DNA of 64,000 nucleotides from Saccopteryx bilineata (Eukaryota; Chordata; Mammalia; Chiroptera; Emballonuridae), in contig NC_089494.1 of NCBI RefSeq assembly GCF_036850765.1, positions 1,116,001 to 1,180,000 of the forward strand. The letters are read 5' to 3'. Within the stretch, counting starts at the first letter, position 1, and each line of letters begins with the position of its first letter. Positions 12,271 through 22,800 of this stretch are shown here, in pieces. Below the pieces are notes generated by a model that searched no databases, was not told where the DNA came from, and saw nothing but the letters and a program-made list of their open reading frames with translations. Both the position numbers and the translations under genes were made by a program.

Positions 12271-12660
12271 GGCCCTGGCCGGTTGGCTCAGTGGTAGAGC
12301 GTTGGCCTGGCGTGCATAAGTCCCGGGTTCGATTCCCGGCCAGGGCACACAGGAGAAGCGCCCATTTGCTTCTCCACCCCTACCCCCTCCTTCCTCTCTG
12401 TCTCTCTCTTCCCCTCCCGCAGCCAAAGCTCCATTGGAGCAAAGATGGCCCGGGCGCTGGGGTTGGCTCCTCGGCCTCTGCCCCAGACGCTGGAGTGGCT
12501 CTGGTCGTGGCAGAGCGACGCCCCAGAGGGACAGAGCATCGCCCCCTGGTGGGCAGAGCATCGCCCCTTGGTGGGCGTGCCAGGTGGATCCCGGTCGGGC
12601 GCATGCGGGAGTCTGTCTGATTGTCCCTCCCCGTTTCCAGCTTCGGAAAAAAAAAAAAAA
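12271..12660 (+). mobile_element. tRNA-derived SINE (GGCCCTGGCCGGTTGG type)
   Basis: Full-length copy of the second SINE family: a tRNA head with A and B boxes (TGGCTCAGTGGTAGAGCG; GGGTTCGATTCCCGGCC), the body 'CTTCTCCACCCCTACCCC', a GGAGCAAAGATGGCCCGGGC segment, and a duplicated GGGCAGAGCATCGCCCC block before the A tail. It is bounded by an 11-bp target-site duplication, aatgtgggagc, at 12260-12270 and 12661-12671. Confidence 0.95.
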
Positions 12661-12700
12661 AATGTGGGAGCATTCATCTCAGATCTTGCTTCTGGGTATA

Positions 12701-13301
12701 TACAGTGTGTCTGTAAAGTCATGTAGCACTTTTGACCGGTCACAAGCAAGCAACAAAAGATGATAGAAATGTGAAATCTGCACTAAATAAAAGGAAAACC
12801 CTCCCAGTTTCTGTAGGATGATGTGGCAGCATGCGAGCATGCGCAGATGATGACGTAACACCGTGTATACAGTGGAGCAGCCCACGGCCATGCCAGTTGA
12901 GATGTGGACGGTACAGAGGAAAGTTCAGTGTGTTCTGTGGCTCGCTAAATTCAAATCCGTGGCCCAAGTGCAACATGAATATCGACGTGTTTATAACGAA
13001 GCGCCGCCACGTAGGAATAACATTACTCGGTGGGATAAGCAGTTGAAGGAAACCGGCAGTTTGGTGGAGAAACCCCGTTCTGGTAGGCCATCAGTCAGTG
13101 ACGAGTCTGTAGAGGCTACACGGGATAGCTACCTAAGGAGCCCTAAAAAACCTGTGCGTGAGCCCACATCGAACTGCACTGAATAGGTATGAAACTAGGA
13201 AAGTTTTCCTTTTATTTGGTGCAGATTTCACATTTCTATCGTCTTCTGTTGCTTTCCTGAGACCGGTCAAAAGTGCACCATGACTTTACGGACACACTGT
13301 A
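12701..13301. mobile_element. Non-autonomous Tc1/mariner-type element with about 97-bp inverted repeats
   Basis: A 601-bp unit starts TACAGTGTGTCTGTAAAGTC and ends with the near-reverse-complement GACTTTACGGACACACTGTA. The similarity continues inward for about 97 bases, including CACTTTTGACCGGTC and ATAGAAATGTGAAATCTGCA, at roughly 85-90% identity by eye. The outer TA at each end fits a TA target duplication. The interior holds the start of a transposase-like frame but no catalytic domain, so this is an internally deleted copy. Confidence 0.88.
12890..13186 (+). pseudogene. Truncated transposase N-terminal fragment
   Basis: Open frame inside the mariner-type element (MPVEMWTVQRKVQCVLWLAK...). 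It contains a helix-turn-helix-like stretch with RRNNITRWDKQLKETGSLV followed by KPRSGRPS. That arrangement resembles the DNA-binding N-terminus (DUF4817-like) found in some Tc1/mariner-group transposases. Only about 98 residues remain before a stop at 13184-13186, so the DDE/D catalytic domain is absent. An upstream in-frame ATG at 12863 also exists. Family naming is from memory. Confidence 0.65.
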
Positions 13302-16118
13302 CTTTTGGTTCAAATAAATTTTTATAAATATTTTTAAAAATAACACATCCACTTCAAAGGAGCATTCTGTCTTGCCGTCCTAGCCCACACGTCCCATCTT
13401 CACTGTGACCATTTACTGATTTTCCACTTATTTTTAATAATTTCCCCTTAAAACATCTCAGCGTTTCTGGTCCTCGCACACTCCCTTGGTCTCAGCGCCT
13501 GTCCGTTCCATGATTTACTTCCAGCCCCCTTGTGTGGCTGGGGTTTTCCCGCCCCGGGTGGTCAAATCCCCTGTTTCTCCTGCTCGCTGATCGGGTGTTG
13601 GGTGGGTGCGTGGAGTGTGTGTGTGTGTGTGTGGTCCTCCTTCTCATACTTCCCGATGGCTTCCAAGTGTGAGCTGTATTTTTAGGACTGAAGTTCCTGG
13701 AAGTTCTGCCCAAGGCATCTGGCCTAGAACAGGGTGACTTACACCAGCAAGAGGGGGGGGAGCACCTTGGGGTTGAGCCTGGACTATACAGGACATGGCC
13801 TGAGGGACACAGAACACCTGACCTAGTGCCTCGGACCCAGAGAGGTGGTGGGCAGTGCAGGCTCTGCACCCGAGCCGGTCTCCTCTCCCTTGCCTCTTCT
13901 CAGACTTCTGCTCCCCAACCCACCTCGCGGAAGCCAGCTTGTCAATCAACGTCCCCCCTTCCTTGGTCCCAGCGGATCTGATACTCATGGTTACTCCCCT
14001 TCTATTTGTATACACCCCCCCCCAGCTCCAACACCACCACTGTGCCACCGCCTGGGTACTCCGTTCTCTGTCCTCAGCACGGGGGCATTACTGCCATCCC
14101 CCCCCATTTCTGTGCGTGTGGAGGCAGTGGCTGCATGAGACCAGTGTGAACAGAAGGGGTGCATAGTCCCCATGTCTGACCACCAGCGTGAGCCCCTTGT
14201 GTGTCTGTGGCATGGGGCCTGGGATGCTGCAGGTGTCCTCTCCTCCCTCAGCGTGGGTCCTTGGGGACCCAGTGCCGGGGAGACCCCCACCCCACTGCCG
14301 GCCTGAGGTAGACAAGTAGCACGAGTGAGAAACAAACCCGTTTCTGGAGCGTACCCCAGCCTACGCGGTATGGAAAGCAACCTCAGAGAGGGTGCTGAGC
14401 CAGCCACCCCTGGGGCGCGTGCCGCTGCTGGGGGGCCGGCCGGGGCCCATTCCCGGGAGCGTGAAGGTTGGTAAGTTGTTAATGCAGCCAGCCGTGGAAC
14501 ATGTGGGAAAACTCAGCTGTGGTGACTCACGGGGCCGATGACATCCTCACTGACTCGGTCGGTGGAGAGGCCGGGGAAGCAGCAGCACGTGCTGACCAGG
14601 CAGGATTCTACCAGGAAGAGACGGGCTGGGAAGCAAGGAATGGAGAAAGGCCAGGGACGCAGGACACCTGGGCTGATGCCAGCCAGGACAGACTGTGGCC
14701 AAGACGACACGGAGCGGGAGCGAACTGCAGAGAGCTGTTTCGGAGCTTCCCAACGCTGGGAGGGGCCCGCTGGGTGCAGCCGCTCTTGGCAGAGACCAAC
14801 CAGCAGGGCGGCTGGCCTGCAAAGCTGGGACCAAGCACGTGTCGGAACCATTGCTTTCTGAGAGCTGAACCGTCAGAGGAACCCAGAGCCTGGGGCTGGG
14901 GGTCTGAGCCTGGAGGTGCGCCCACAGCCTTGGTAGGGGACAAGCCGAGCAACACAGCCCACTAGGGGGGTGTCCTGGTCAGTGCCATGCTCAGGGTGCC
15001 AAGAAGACAGGATGAAGACGGACCGCTGAGGACGGAGCCAAGGGCCCCAGAGTTCCCTGGACTTAGGCGCCCACTCCCGGGACGGGTCCCTGGCCGCACC
15101 TGCCTGGCCGAGGGCAGGGTTGCCGAGGGGCAGGGGCTCCTGGGTGCCTCCCGGGTCCCGCTCCCTGGGACGTCGCTGCAGCAGCCTGGTCCCTGTGTGT
15201 GGGGGGCTCTGCCTGGGGGACTGGATGCAGGGCTGGCACACGGACCCTCACTCCTAGAGACCACCCAAGCTCCTGAGCATGGGCTTGCGCTGTGACCCAA
15301 TGAGAAATGGGCGACTTCCTTGGCAGGGGAGGTCTGAAGCGCAGGGAAGAGTCAATGGGCTATTTGGTGACGTGGGGGCTTGATCTGGACACACCAGGGC
15401 TGCTGGCCCATCACTCCTGGCCCTGCTACATCCTGGCCCCTCGGGAAGGAAGAGGGCGTCTCTGAGCCCGGGTCTGGCCAGTGAGTTGGGTAACACGCCG
15501 CTTTGGATCAAAGCGGGTCATCCTGGCATGAGATCTGTGACCAGACAGCACCGCAGCTGTTGGCCCGAGCCTGGACCCCACCGTGTGAATTCAGCGGCTG
15601 CCTCACACCACAGCCCACGGCTCAGCTGTCCTTTGTGGTGATGTCCTGAGTCACGTCCCTGACCTTGGTCCCTCCTCTGAGCCCCCGCTGCACCAGCCGC
15701 TACAGAACATGTGCTGGTGGCTGTCACAGCCCCTCCTCTGAGACCAAATGTCCCTGCCACTCACCTCTTCTTTGACTTGTCTAGGATGGGGGACCACTGC
15801 TGAGAAAGGCCCGAGGGTGGTGACAAGGGGCCTCCTTTGCTTTGGTGTTCGAGGGCCCAATGGGTGAGCCAAGGGGCTGGGAAGGGCGGGGTCAGCCTGC
15901 CCCTGCTCCTCAGACCCCAGGGGCTGTGGGCAGAGCCAAGGGTGTCCAGGAGTGGCTAGAGGGCAGAGATCTTCGGCCCATCTGGGACCCCCGTCTCTGG
16001 CCAGGGGCTTGTGTGTCTGAGGACGGGCCGTGACCCGCTCCTGACCCCAGCCCAGGGCAGCCAGGCAGATGTGGAGGACAAGCACTGGGTGACTAAGCTC
16101 AGAGGTCAATTTCAGAGT
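13302..16118. other. Spacer without recognised gene
   Basis: Intergenic sequence downstream of both the mariner element and the RNPEPL1 3' end. A short (GT)n run lies at about 13614-13633. I found no exon, RNA gene or clear transposon; scattered open frames show no family resemblance. Confidence 0.5.
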
Positions 16119-16123
16119 GGAGG

Positions 16124-16129
16124 TTTAAT
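16124..16129 (-). terminator. Probable RNPEPL1 poly(A) signal (ATTAAA)
   Basis: TTTAAT on plus reads ATTAAA on the gene strand, the commonest variant polyadenylation hexamer. It lies about 715 bases downstream of the RNPEPL1 stop codon at 16841-16843 and would give a 3' UTR of roughly 0.7 kb. No AATAAA was noticed nearer. Confidence 0.55.
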
Positions 16130-16840
16130 GGGACAATCAGGGTGACCCTGTGGCAGCGGTCCCCTGGGTGGCCCAGCTCTCTGAGCACAGGGTCCCCACA
16201 CCCCCCAGCATGGTGGGCCTAAGAAAAGAGCACCAGCGTCACCTACCCCTTACGTTTGGGCCCAACTGCACCAGCCCCAGCAGCCATCCATTAGACAGCT
16301 CTCCTGTCCCACTTCCCCTGGGGCCAGGGACCCCCTGTTCCCTGAGGGGTAAGGCTTTGAAGGGGCCCTTCCCCAGGGCTGTCCACTCTCTCCTCGGTGT
16401 CCTCTGCCCTCACACCGAGGGCACGTCTGCATCCTTGTCACTCTACCAGGGGCCAAAGGAGGCTGCTTGCCCCAGGGCTGGGGTCCAGGGCTCTGCAGGA
16501 GGCTCGCTGCAGACACAGCGCGGCCCAGGCCTCCCTGCAGACATAAGGCACAGTGTGGCGGTCACCATGGGACTGTGAGGCCATCGCCCCAGGGGCAGCG
16601 CCCGGCAGTCAGTGTTGAGACAGGAGGACATGGCATGTGCTGGCCACTCTGGAGCCTGCAGTGCAAGAGAGCTGGGGGCGGGGGAACCGGGTCCACGGGC
16701 CTTGCCTGGCCGAGAGGAGGTCCCCTGGAGTGGCCACAGGAAGGGCACGGGCCCAGGCGGAGCTCGTGGCCAGAGCCGACGTGCAGTCATGGCGAACCTG
16801 GGCCACAGAAGGCACAATCGTGGTGTCTGGGAGGCTGGGG

Positions 16841-19800
16841 CTAGGCAGACACGTTCACGTCCCTGAGCGAGATGGCGCCGCTGGGGGCTTCGTCCCCGAG
16901 CAGCAGGGCTGGCGTGTGCGCGTCTCCCTCCGCATCGGCTCCGGCGCCGCCGGGCTCCGCGCCGGGCCCCAGGCCCTGGGACAGGATCTGCTGGATGGTC
17001 CTGCGCAGGTTGGGGTGCAGCCGGCCCTGCGTCTGGTAGAACACCTCCAGCGCGAAGGACTTGAGGGCGCCGGTGCAGAGGTCCTCGTATAGCGGGATGG
17101 TGTACATGCGGGACATCTGCGGGGGTGCGGGGGAGGGGGGCATGGGGTCACGCTGGCTGCTCCCCGGCCCGCCTCCAGCCCGCTGGCCCCGCCTCCAGCC
17201 TGCTGGCCCCGCCCCCAGCCCTCTGGCCCCGCCCCCAGCCCGCTGGCCCCGCCTCCAGCCCGCTGGCCCCGCCTCTGCACTCAGGGTGCCCAGCCGGCCT
17301 CCCACCCCCACCACAGCCCTTGTGCAGAGGGCTTATCTCCAGGGAGCCTGGGCTGGGGGTCACTGACGGGGGCAGGGCGGAGAGGGTGGGGCCCCTGGAG
17401 GGAGGCCTGGGACCCTTGGGCCTCCGAGAAGTGCAGACGCCCCCAGCCCCGATCAGGAGCCCGAATGCTGACAAGCCAGAGCCAAGTGGGCCTAGATCTC
17501 CATCTCATCCCCTCTGGATATGGGCATGGTCTCCCCGAGGACCGGTGGGTCTGGGCTCTTTCCACGTGGTACCCTCCCCCCTGCCCCCCCACCACCCCCT
17601 ACGTCTTCCCCACCCCATTCTCTGGGATACCCAGCTGGAGAAGCCGGACTGGAGGGTCAGGTGAGGCGGTAGAGGACGGAAGGGGCAGGGCCCGGTGAGG
17701 GTGGACACACCTGGCTCTCGAGGAAACGCCGGACCCGGTGGAGATCGGGGTAGTAGTCGTTCCGGACCACGATCTGCAGCCAGCGGATGCGGATCTCGGC
17801 GTTCATGGAGTCCAGCAGGGAAGAGTAGCACTTGGACAGGCTCGTCACCACCTCTGCGGGGGCCGAGGGCAGGTCAGGGCTGGCAAGCACACCCTCCCCA
17901 GCCGGCCGCCCCTCCCTCCCTCCCCCAGCCGCTGCAGGACCCACCCTGGGGCAGCGGAGACCCATCGAGGAGCCGGTCCAAGAACAGCGCCGTCTGGAAG
18001 GTCCTCCACTTGGAGATGTCGATGGCGCTGGCGGAGGCGGCCGCCTGGTCCAGGGGCTCTGCGGTCCACAGCTGGAAGAGCGCCTCCACCGGCCGGGTCA
18101 GGCTGGATCCCTGAGACAGGTCCGGCTCGGCCAGCGGCGGGCCCGTGGCGTTAAGCCAACGTTCGAACTCCAGTCCTGCAGGGAGGTGCGATCCTGGGGT
18201 CCCCACCGGGCTGGGGAGGGGTCCCCTGGTCATGACTGTTCCAGAGCCTGGGAGCCCCCGGGCAGGGGCAGTTAGGGAAGGCTGGGGTCAGCTCCAGCAC
18301 CTGCCACTTCAAGCCACTGGCCTGGCTTCTCTCGGGGGGCCAGAAAGCTGGAGTTGATGACTGAGGGACACTCGGCCCTCCCCACCCCCCCCGCTTCTCC
18401 TGGGCACAAAACAACAGAGCACTTAGAACCCAACCTCAGCACTGGGGGTCGGGGTCTCTGCACCATGTGGGTAAAGCGACGCTCCTGCTTTAAAACCCTG
18501 CTGCTCTGCCCCCCATCCCCCCAAACCCTTGGAGTCCTTAATCTACCAAAACAGGGTCACCATACTCAGCCTGCCCAGCCCCACCTCACTGCCCTCCAAC
18601 AGATCTTGGCCTCTCTCACACGTCAGACGCCCCGAGTCTTTCTTTTAGCCCCGAAGCCCTCTGACCCGGGACCCCCAGGGATACCCTCATGGGTGTTGCA
18701 CAAGCAGGCCAATGGGCTTAAGCCAGCTCTGGCAAACTTCCCTCCATCCTGCTGACCCTGTTCCAGGCCCTTTGCATGCACTGTTTTCATGCCCTCCTTC
18801 CTGAGACTGTCTAAACAGATCAGCTTGGTCTAAGTGCCACCTCCTCCTGGAAGCCCCTTGGGCTTCATCAGGCTGAAAAGCATATCCTCCTCTGTTTCCA
18901 TGGCCTCCCAGCCTGAAGCCCACACTGTCCAGTGAGGGTGTCTGAAGGAAGGGCAGATGAACCCATGGGGTTGTCTCCAAGCAGAGGTGGCACCTGTGCG
19001 GTGAGGTCCTCCCTACACCCCATGGCTCCCCCGGCAGGCTGGCGGGACCTGCAGCAGGTGACGGGCCTCACCTGCCCGGCAGTCCACACTCTGCTCCTTC
19101 AGCTCCGGGAAGAAGCTGAGGAAGGAGTCCAGCAGGTCCTGGGCCACCACACTGGTGAACTTGTACTTCTCCACATAGGCCTGCGAGGGTGCAGGGGTGG
19201 GGCGGGGCTCAGTGGGTGGGAGGGACAGGGGTGGGGCGGGGCTCAGTGGGTGGGAGGGACAGGGGCAGTCCAGGGCGGGGACTGTCCGGGCCGGGCTGCT
19301 CACTCGAAGGAAGTCGTCGAAGCGCTGGGGGTCCCCGCAGAGCTGGGACAGATAGTAGACGAAGCAGTAGCCCTTTTCGTAGGTGAACAGGTTCATCAGG
19401 TGGCTCGGGTTCACCCCTGAAACAAGGCCCGCTCTGCTTGGTGCCACCTCCACGCCCCAGGGGGCAGGAGCGGCCAGGGGCCTGTCCCGTCAAGTATGGA
19501 CATCCAGGGAGCACGGGCATGCGGACGGCCCTACCCGCAGGGTCTGGGGGAGATGGGGGTCCCAGCAACCGCAGTGCCGTGGGCTCAGAACCCACGAGAG
19601 GTAGCGACAGGCTGAGGAAGCCTTGGGGGACCGTCCTGGGCTGCCTCTGCAGGGGTCCAGCCGTGGTGGGGACAGGGGAAGCACGCGGCGGGCTCAGAGG
19701 CCGCGGGTGACTGACCTGGGGCCCAGGGGCAGTGGGTACCTGGCTCCAGCTTGACCTGCAGCTTGCTGACCGGGCTGTCCTCTCCCAGTAACTTCATCTG

Positions 19801-22800
19801 CCTGTGCAGGGCGTCCAGGCGGAAGGCTGTCTCCAGACAGGTGAAGGCAGCACCTGGACAGGTCATGGGGGCAGGGGAGGTGGGAGGGGCAGGACAGGCC
19901 TGAGCCCTGGGGCAAGGACGGGGCTGTCCCTGCCCTGGGCTTTGTAGAGCTGCCTCAGGCCACCTTCCTGGACACACCAGGGGGGGAGGGGCTGCACCCT
20001 GGAGGCTGGGGGGGCTCTCAGCTGCTCCTCAGTGCCCCCACCTCCTCGCCTGTGTCCCCCGTCCCCCGGGGCTGGGTGCCCCCACCTCCTCTCCTGTGCC
20101 CCCACCTCCTCGCCTGTGTCCCCCGTCCCCCGGGGCTGGGTGTCCCCACCTCCTCTCCTGTGTCCCCCGTCCCCCGGGGCTGGGTGTCCCCACCTCCTCT
20201 CCTGTGTCCCCCGTCCCCCGGGGCTGGGTGCCCCCACCTCCTCTCCTGTGTCCCCCGTCCCCCGGGGCTGGGTGTCCCCACCTCCTCTCCTGTGTCCCCG
20301 TCCCCGGGGCTGGGTGTGGCCAGTACCGTAGGTCTCGGTGGTGATGCGGCGCTGGGCATAGGTGGCCAGACCCTCGCTCAGCCACATCTCTTCCCACGTG
20401 GCGTTGGTGACGGCGTTGCCAAACCAGCTGTGGGCCACCTCGTGAATGACGTCGATGATGAGGAACTCGTCACACTCCAGGATGGAGGAGATGACGAAGG
20501 TGAGGCAGGGGTTCTCCATGGCCACGATGGGGAAGGAGGGGGGCAGGAAGACGATGTCGTACCTGCACCAGGAGGGGGTGTGCCGGGGCCGTGAACGGCT
20601 GGGCCCGGGTGGCGAGCCTCACTCCCCCCGGAAAGGTCAACGAGGGGCCCCCTGGTGCTCCTCGGGGGGATGGAGTCTTGCCCTCTGACCCCTCCTGTGG
20701 CCAGCGGGGGCCCCCAGGTGCTCCGGGACATACCTGCCCCACATGTACGGCCCGTAGAGCCTCTCGGCCGCACTCAGCCACTGTTCCACCACACCCGACA
20801 GCTTGCTGGTGGCCGTGGGCAGGAGGCACGGCTCGGCCCACACGCGGCTCCTGTCACGGGGCCGAGAGGGCGGGCTGAGGCTCAACCTGCCCCACCTGCC
20901 CCACCAGACCCTTCCTCTGCTTCTGGGCTCAAATACCAGCCGGGACTTGTCCAGCCTGGCTGGAGGCCAGCCCACCCCTGCCCCCTGCCTCACTCGACCG
21001 CCACCACGCAGGATGTGGTAGGAGGGGCTTAGCCCAACACCGAGGGGCAGCTTGGTTCCTTTGGTGTGGCCTCGAGGAGGGGGCCGGGCAGTCGGGAGCC
21101 GGGGCTGCCAGGTCTGGGGGCATGAGGGGTGAGAGGGGCTGTCGGGGGAGGGGGGCCGGGCACGGCGAGGAGGGGGGGCTGGTCTCCAGAGTGTGGGGTC
21201 CATCTCAGGCCGCACACCCCGCCTGTGGTGCGCTCTCCCCGAGACCTGGGTCCTAGGCAGCGGCTGCTGCAAGAAGCGAGACGCAGAGGGTCTACCTGGG
21301 CCCAATGTCCGCCGGCTGCAGGTCCCCGGCCACCAGGGCCACGAGGTAGGCGGGCACGGGGTGCTCCATGTAGAAGCGGTAGACGCCCTCCTCCTCCACG
21401 TAGGTGCTCTGCGTGGCGCTCATCAGCACCTGCACCCCTGACGGGGCCTGCACAGGGGAGACCCTACTCGTCAGGGCACCCACAGCCCAGGGCGGGCACC
21501 CCAAGGAACACCCTACAACCCAGGTCAGAAAGACCCCCACTCATGTCGGAGCCCCCTGCCCCCTGTCAGGGCACCCACAACCCAGGGCGGGCACCCCAAG
21601 GGAAACCCTACAACCCAGGTCAGAAAGACCCCCACTCATGTCGGAACCCCCTGCCCCTTCAGGGCACCCCACAACCTGGGTCGGGAAATCCCCCACCTGC
21701 CAGGGAGCCCCTTCTCGGAGAGCCCCCACACTATGCTCCTCTTCTGTAACCCTCCTGCCCTCTGGGTGGGGGTGGCCACCCGCAGGCTCAGCAGCCCGGC
21801 CCCTCCCAGGGGACTGGCACCCCCTCTGAGTCCCCCTTCTCAGGGTCCCGGCTGTCACGTGGCCCTCCCCCTGCAGAGCAGCCTGTCCCCCCCGGTGAGG
21901 AGGGTCCAGGATAGGGGGACGGGGCCGAGCGAGGAGGCCCGGGCGGGAGGACCTTGACCACGGCGGAGTAGGTGCACTTGACGGCCGGTGTGTCGAAGCA
22001 GGGGAAGAAGGAGCGGTTGCAGACGGAGTGGCCCTGGGTGAAGACGAAGGGCTTGGCACTGCCGTAGGTCAGCTCGGGGTCCAGCCACCAGATCTGCAGG
22101 CAGGCGGCAGGCGGGGCGTCAGCAGGCACCCTCCTTGCCGCAGTGGGCAAAGCCGTCCAGGGGCAGCTGCCGGCTGGCACTTCCCCTCCCTGGCGAGGCT
22201 GGGGCACCCTACAGGGGCCGGCGGGCTGGTCTCCCGCAGTGGGCAAAGCCGTCCAGGGGCAGCTGCCGGCTGGCACTTCCCCTCCCTGGCGAGGCTGGGG
22301 CACCCTACAGGGGCCGGCGGGCTGGTCTCCCGCAGTGGGCAAAGCCGTCCAGGGGCAGCTGCCGGCTGGCACTTCCCCTCCCTGGCGAGGCTGGGGCACC
22401 CTACAGGGGCCGGCGGGCTGGTCTCCCGCAGTGGGCAAAGCCGTCCAGGGGCAGCTGCCGGCTGGCACTTCCCCTCCCTGGCGAGGCTGGGGCACCCTAC
22501 AGGGGCCGGTGGGCTGGTCTCCCGGAGTGGGCAAGGCCGTGGGAAGCGGGCCCAGACCTGCTGTCCCTCCCGCTCACGCATCCGGGCCCAGAGCCTCTGG
22601 GGACGGCAGCCAGACAGGCAGGATGGACGGATGGATGGAGCCGGGAGGCAGCGGCCTGACCAGGCTCACCCAAGGCCAGCAGATGCTCTTGGTCACCACG
22701 GCTGACCCACCTCCTCGGGCAGGCAGGGCAGCTAACCCGAGGGTGACCTGGATTGTGTCACCAGGGCCAGCCCTCCCTCCAGGCAACAAGACATGCCTCT

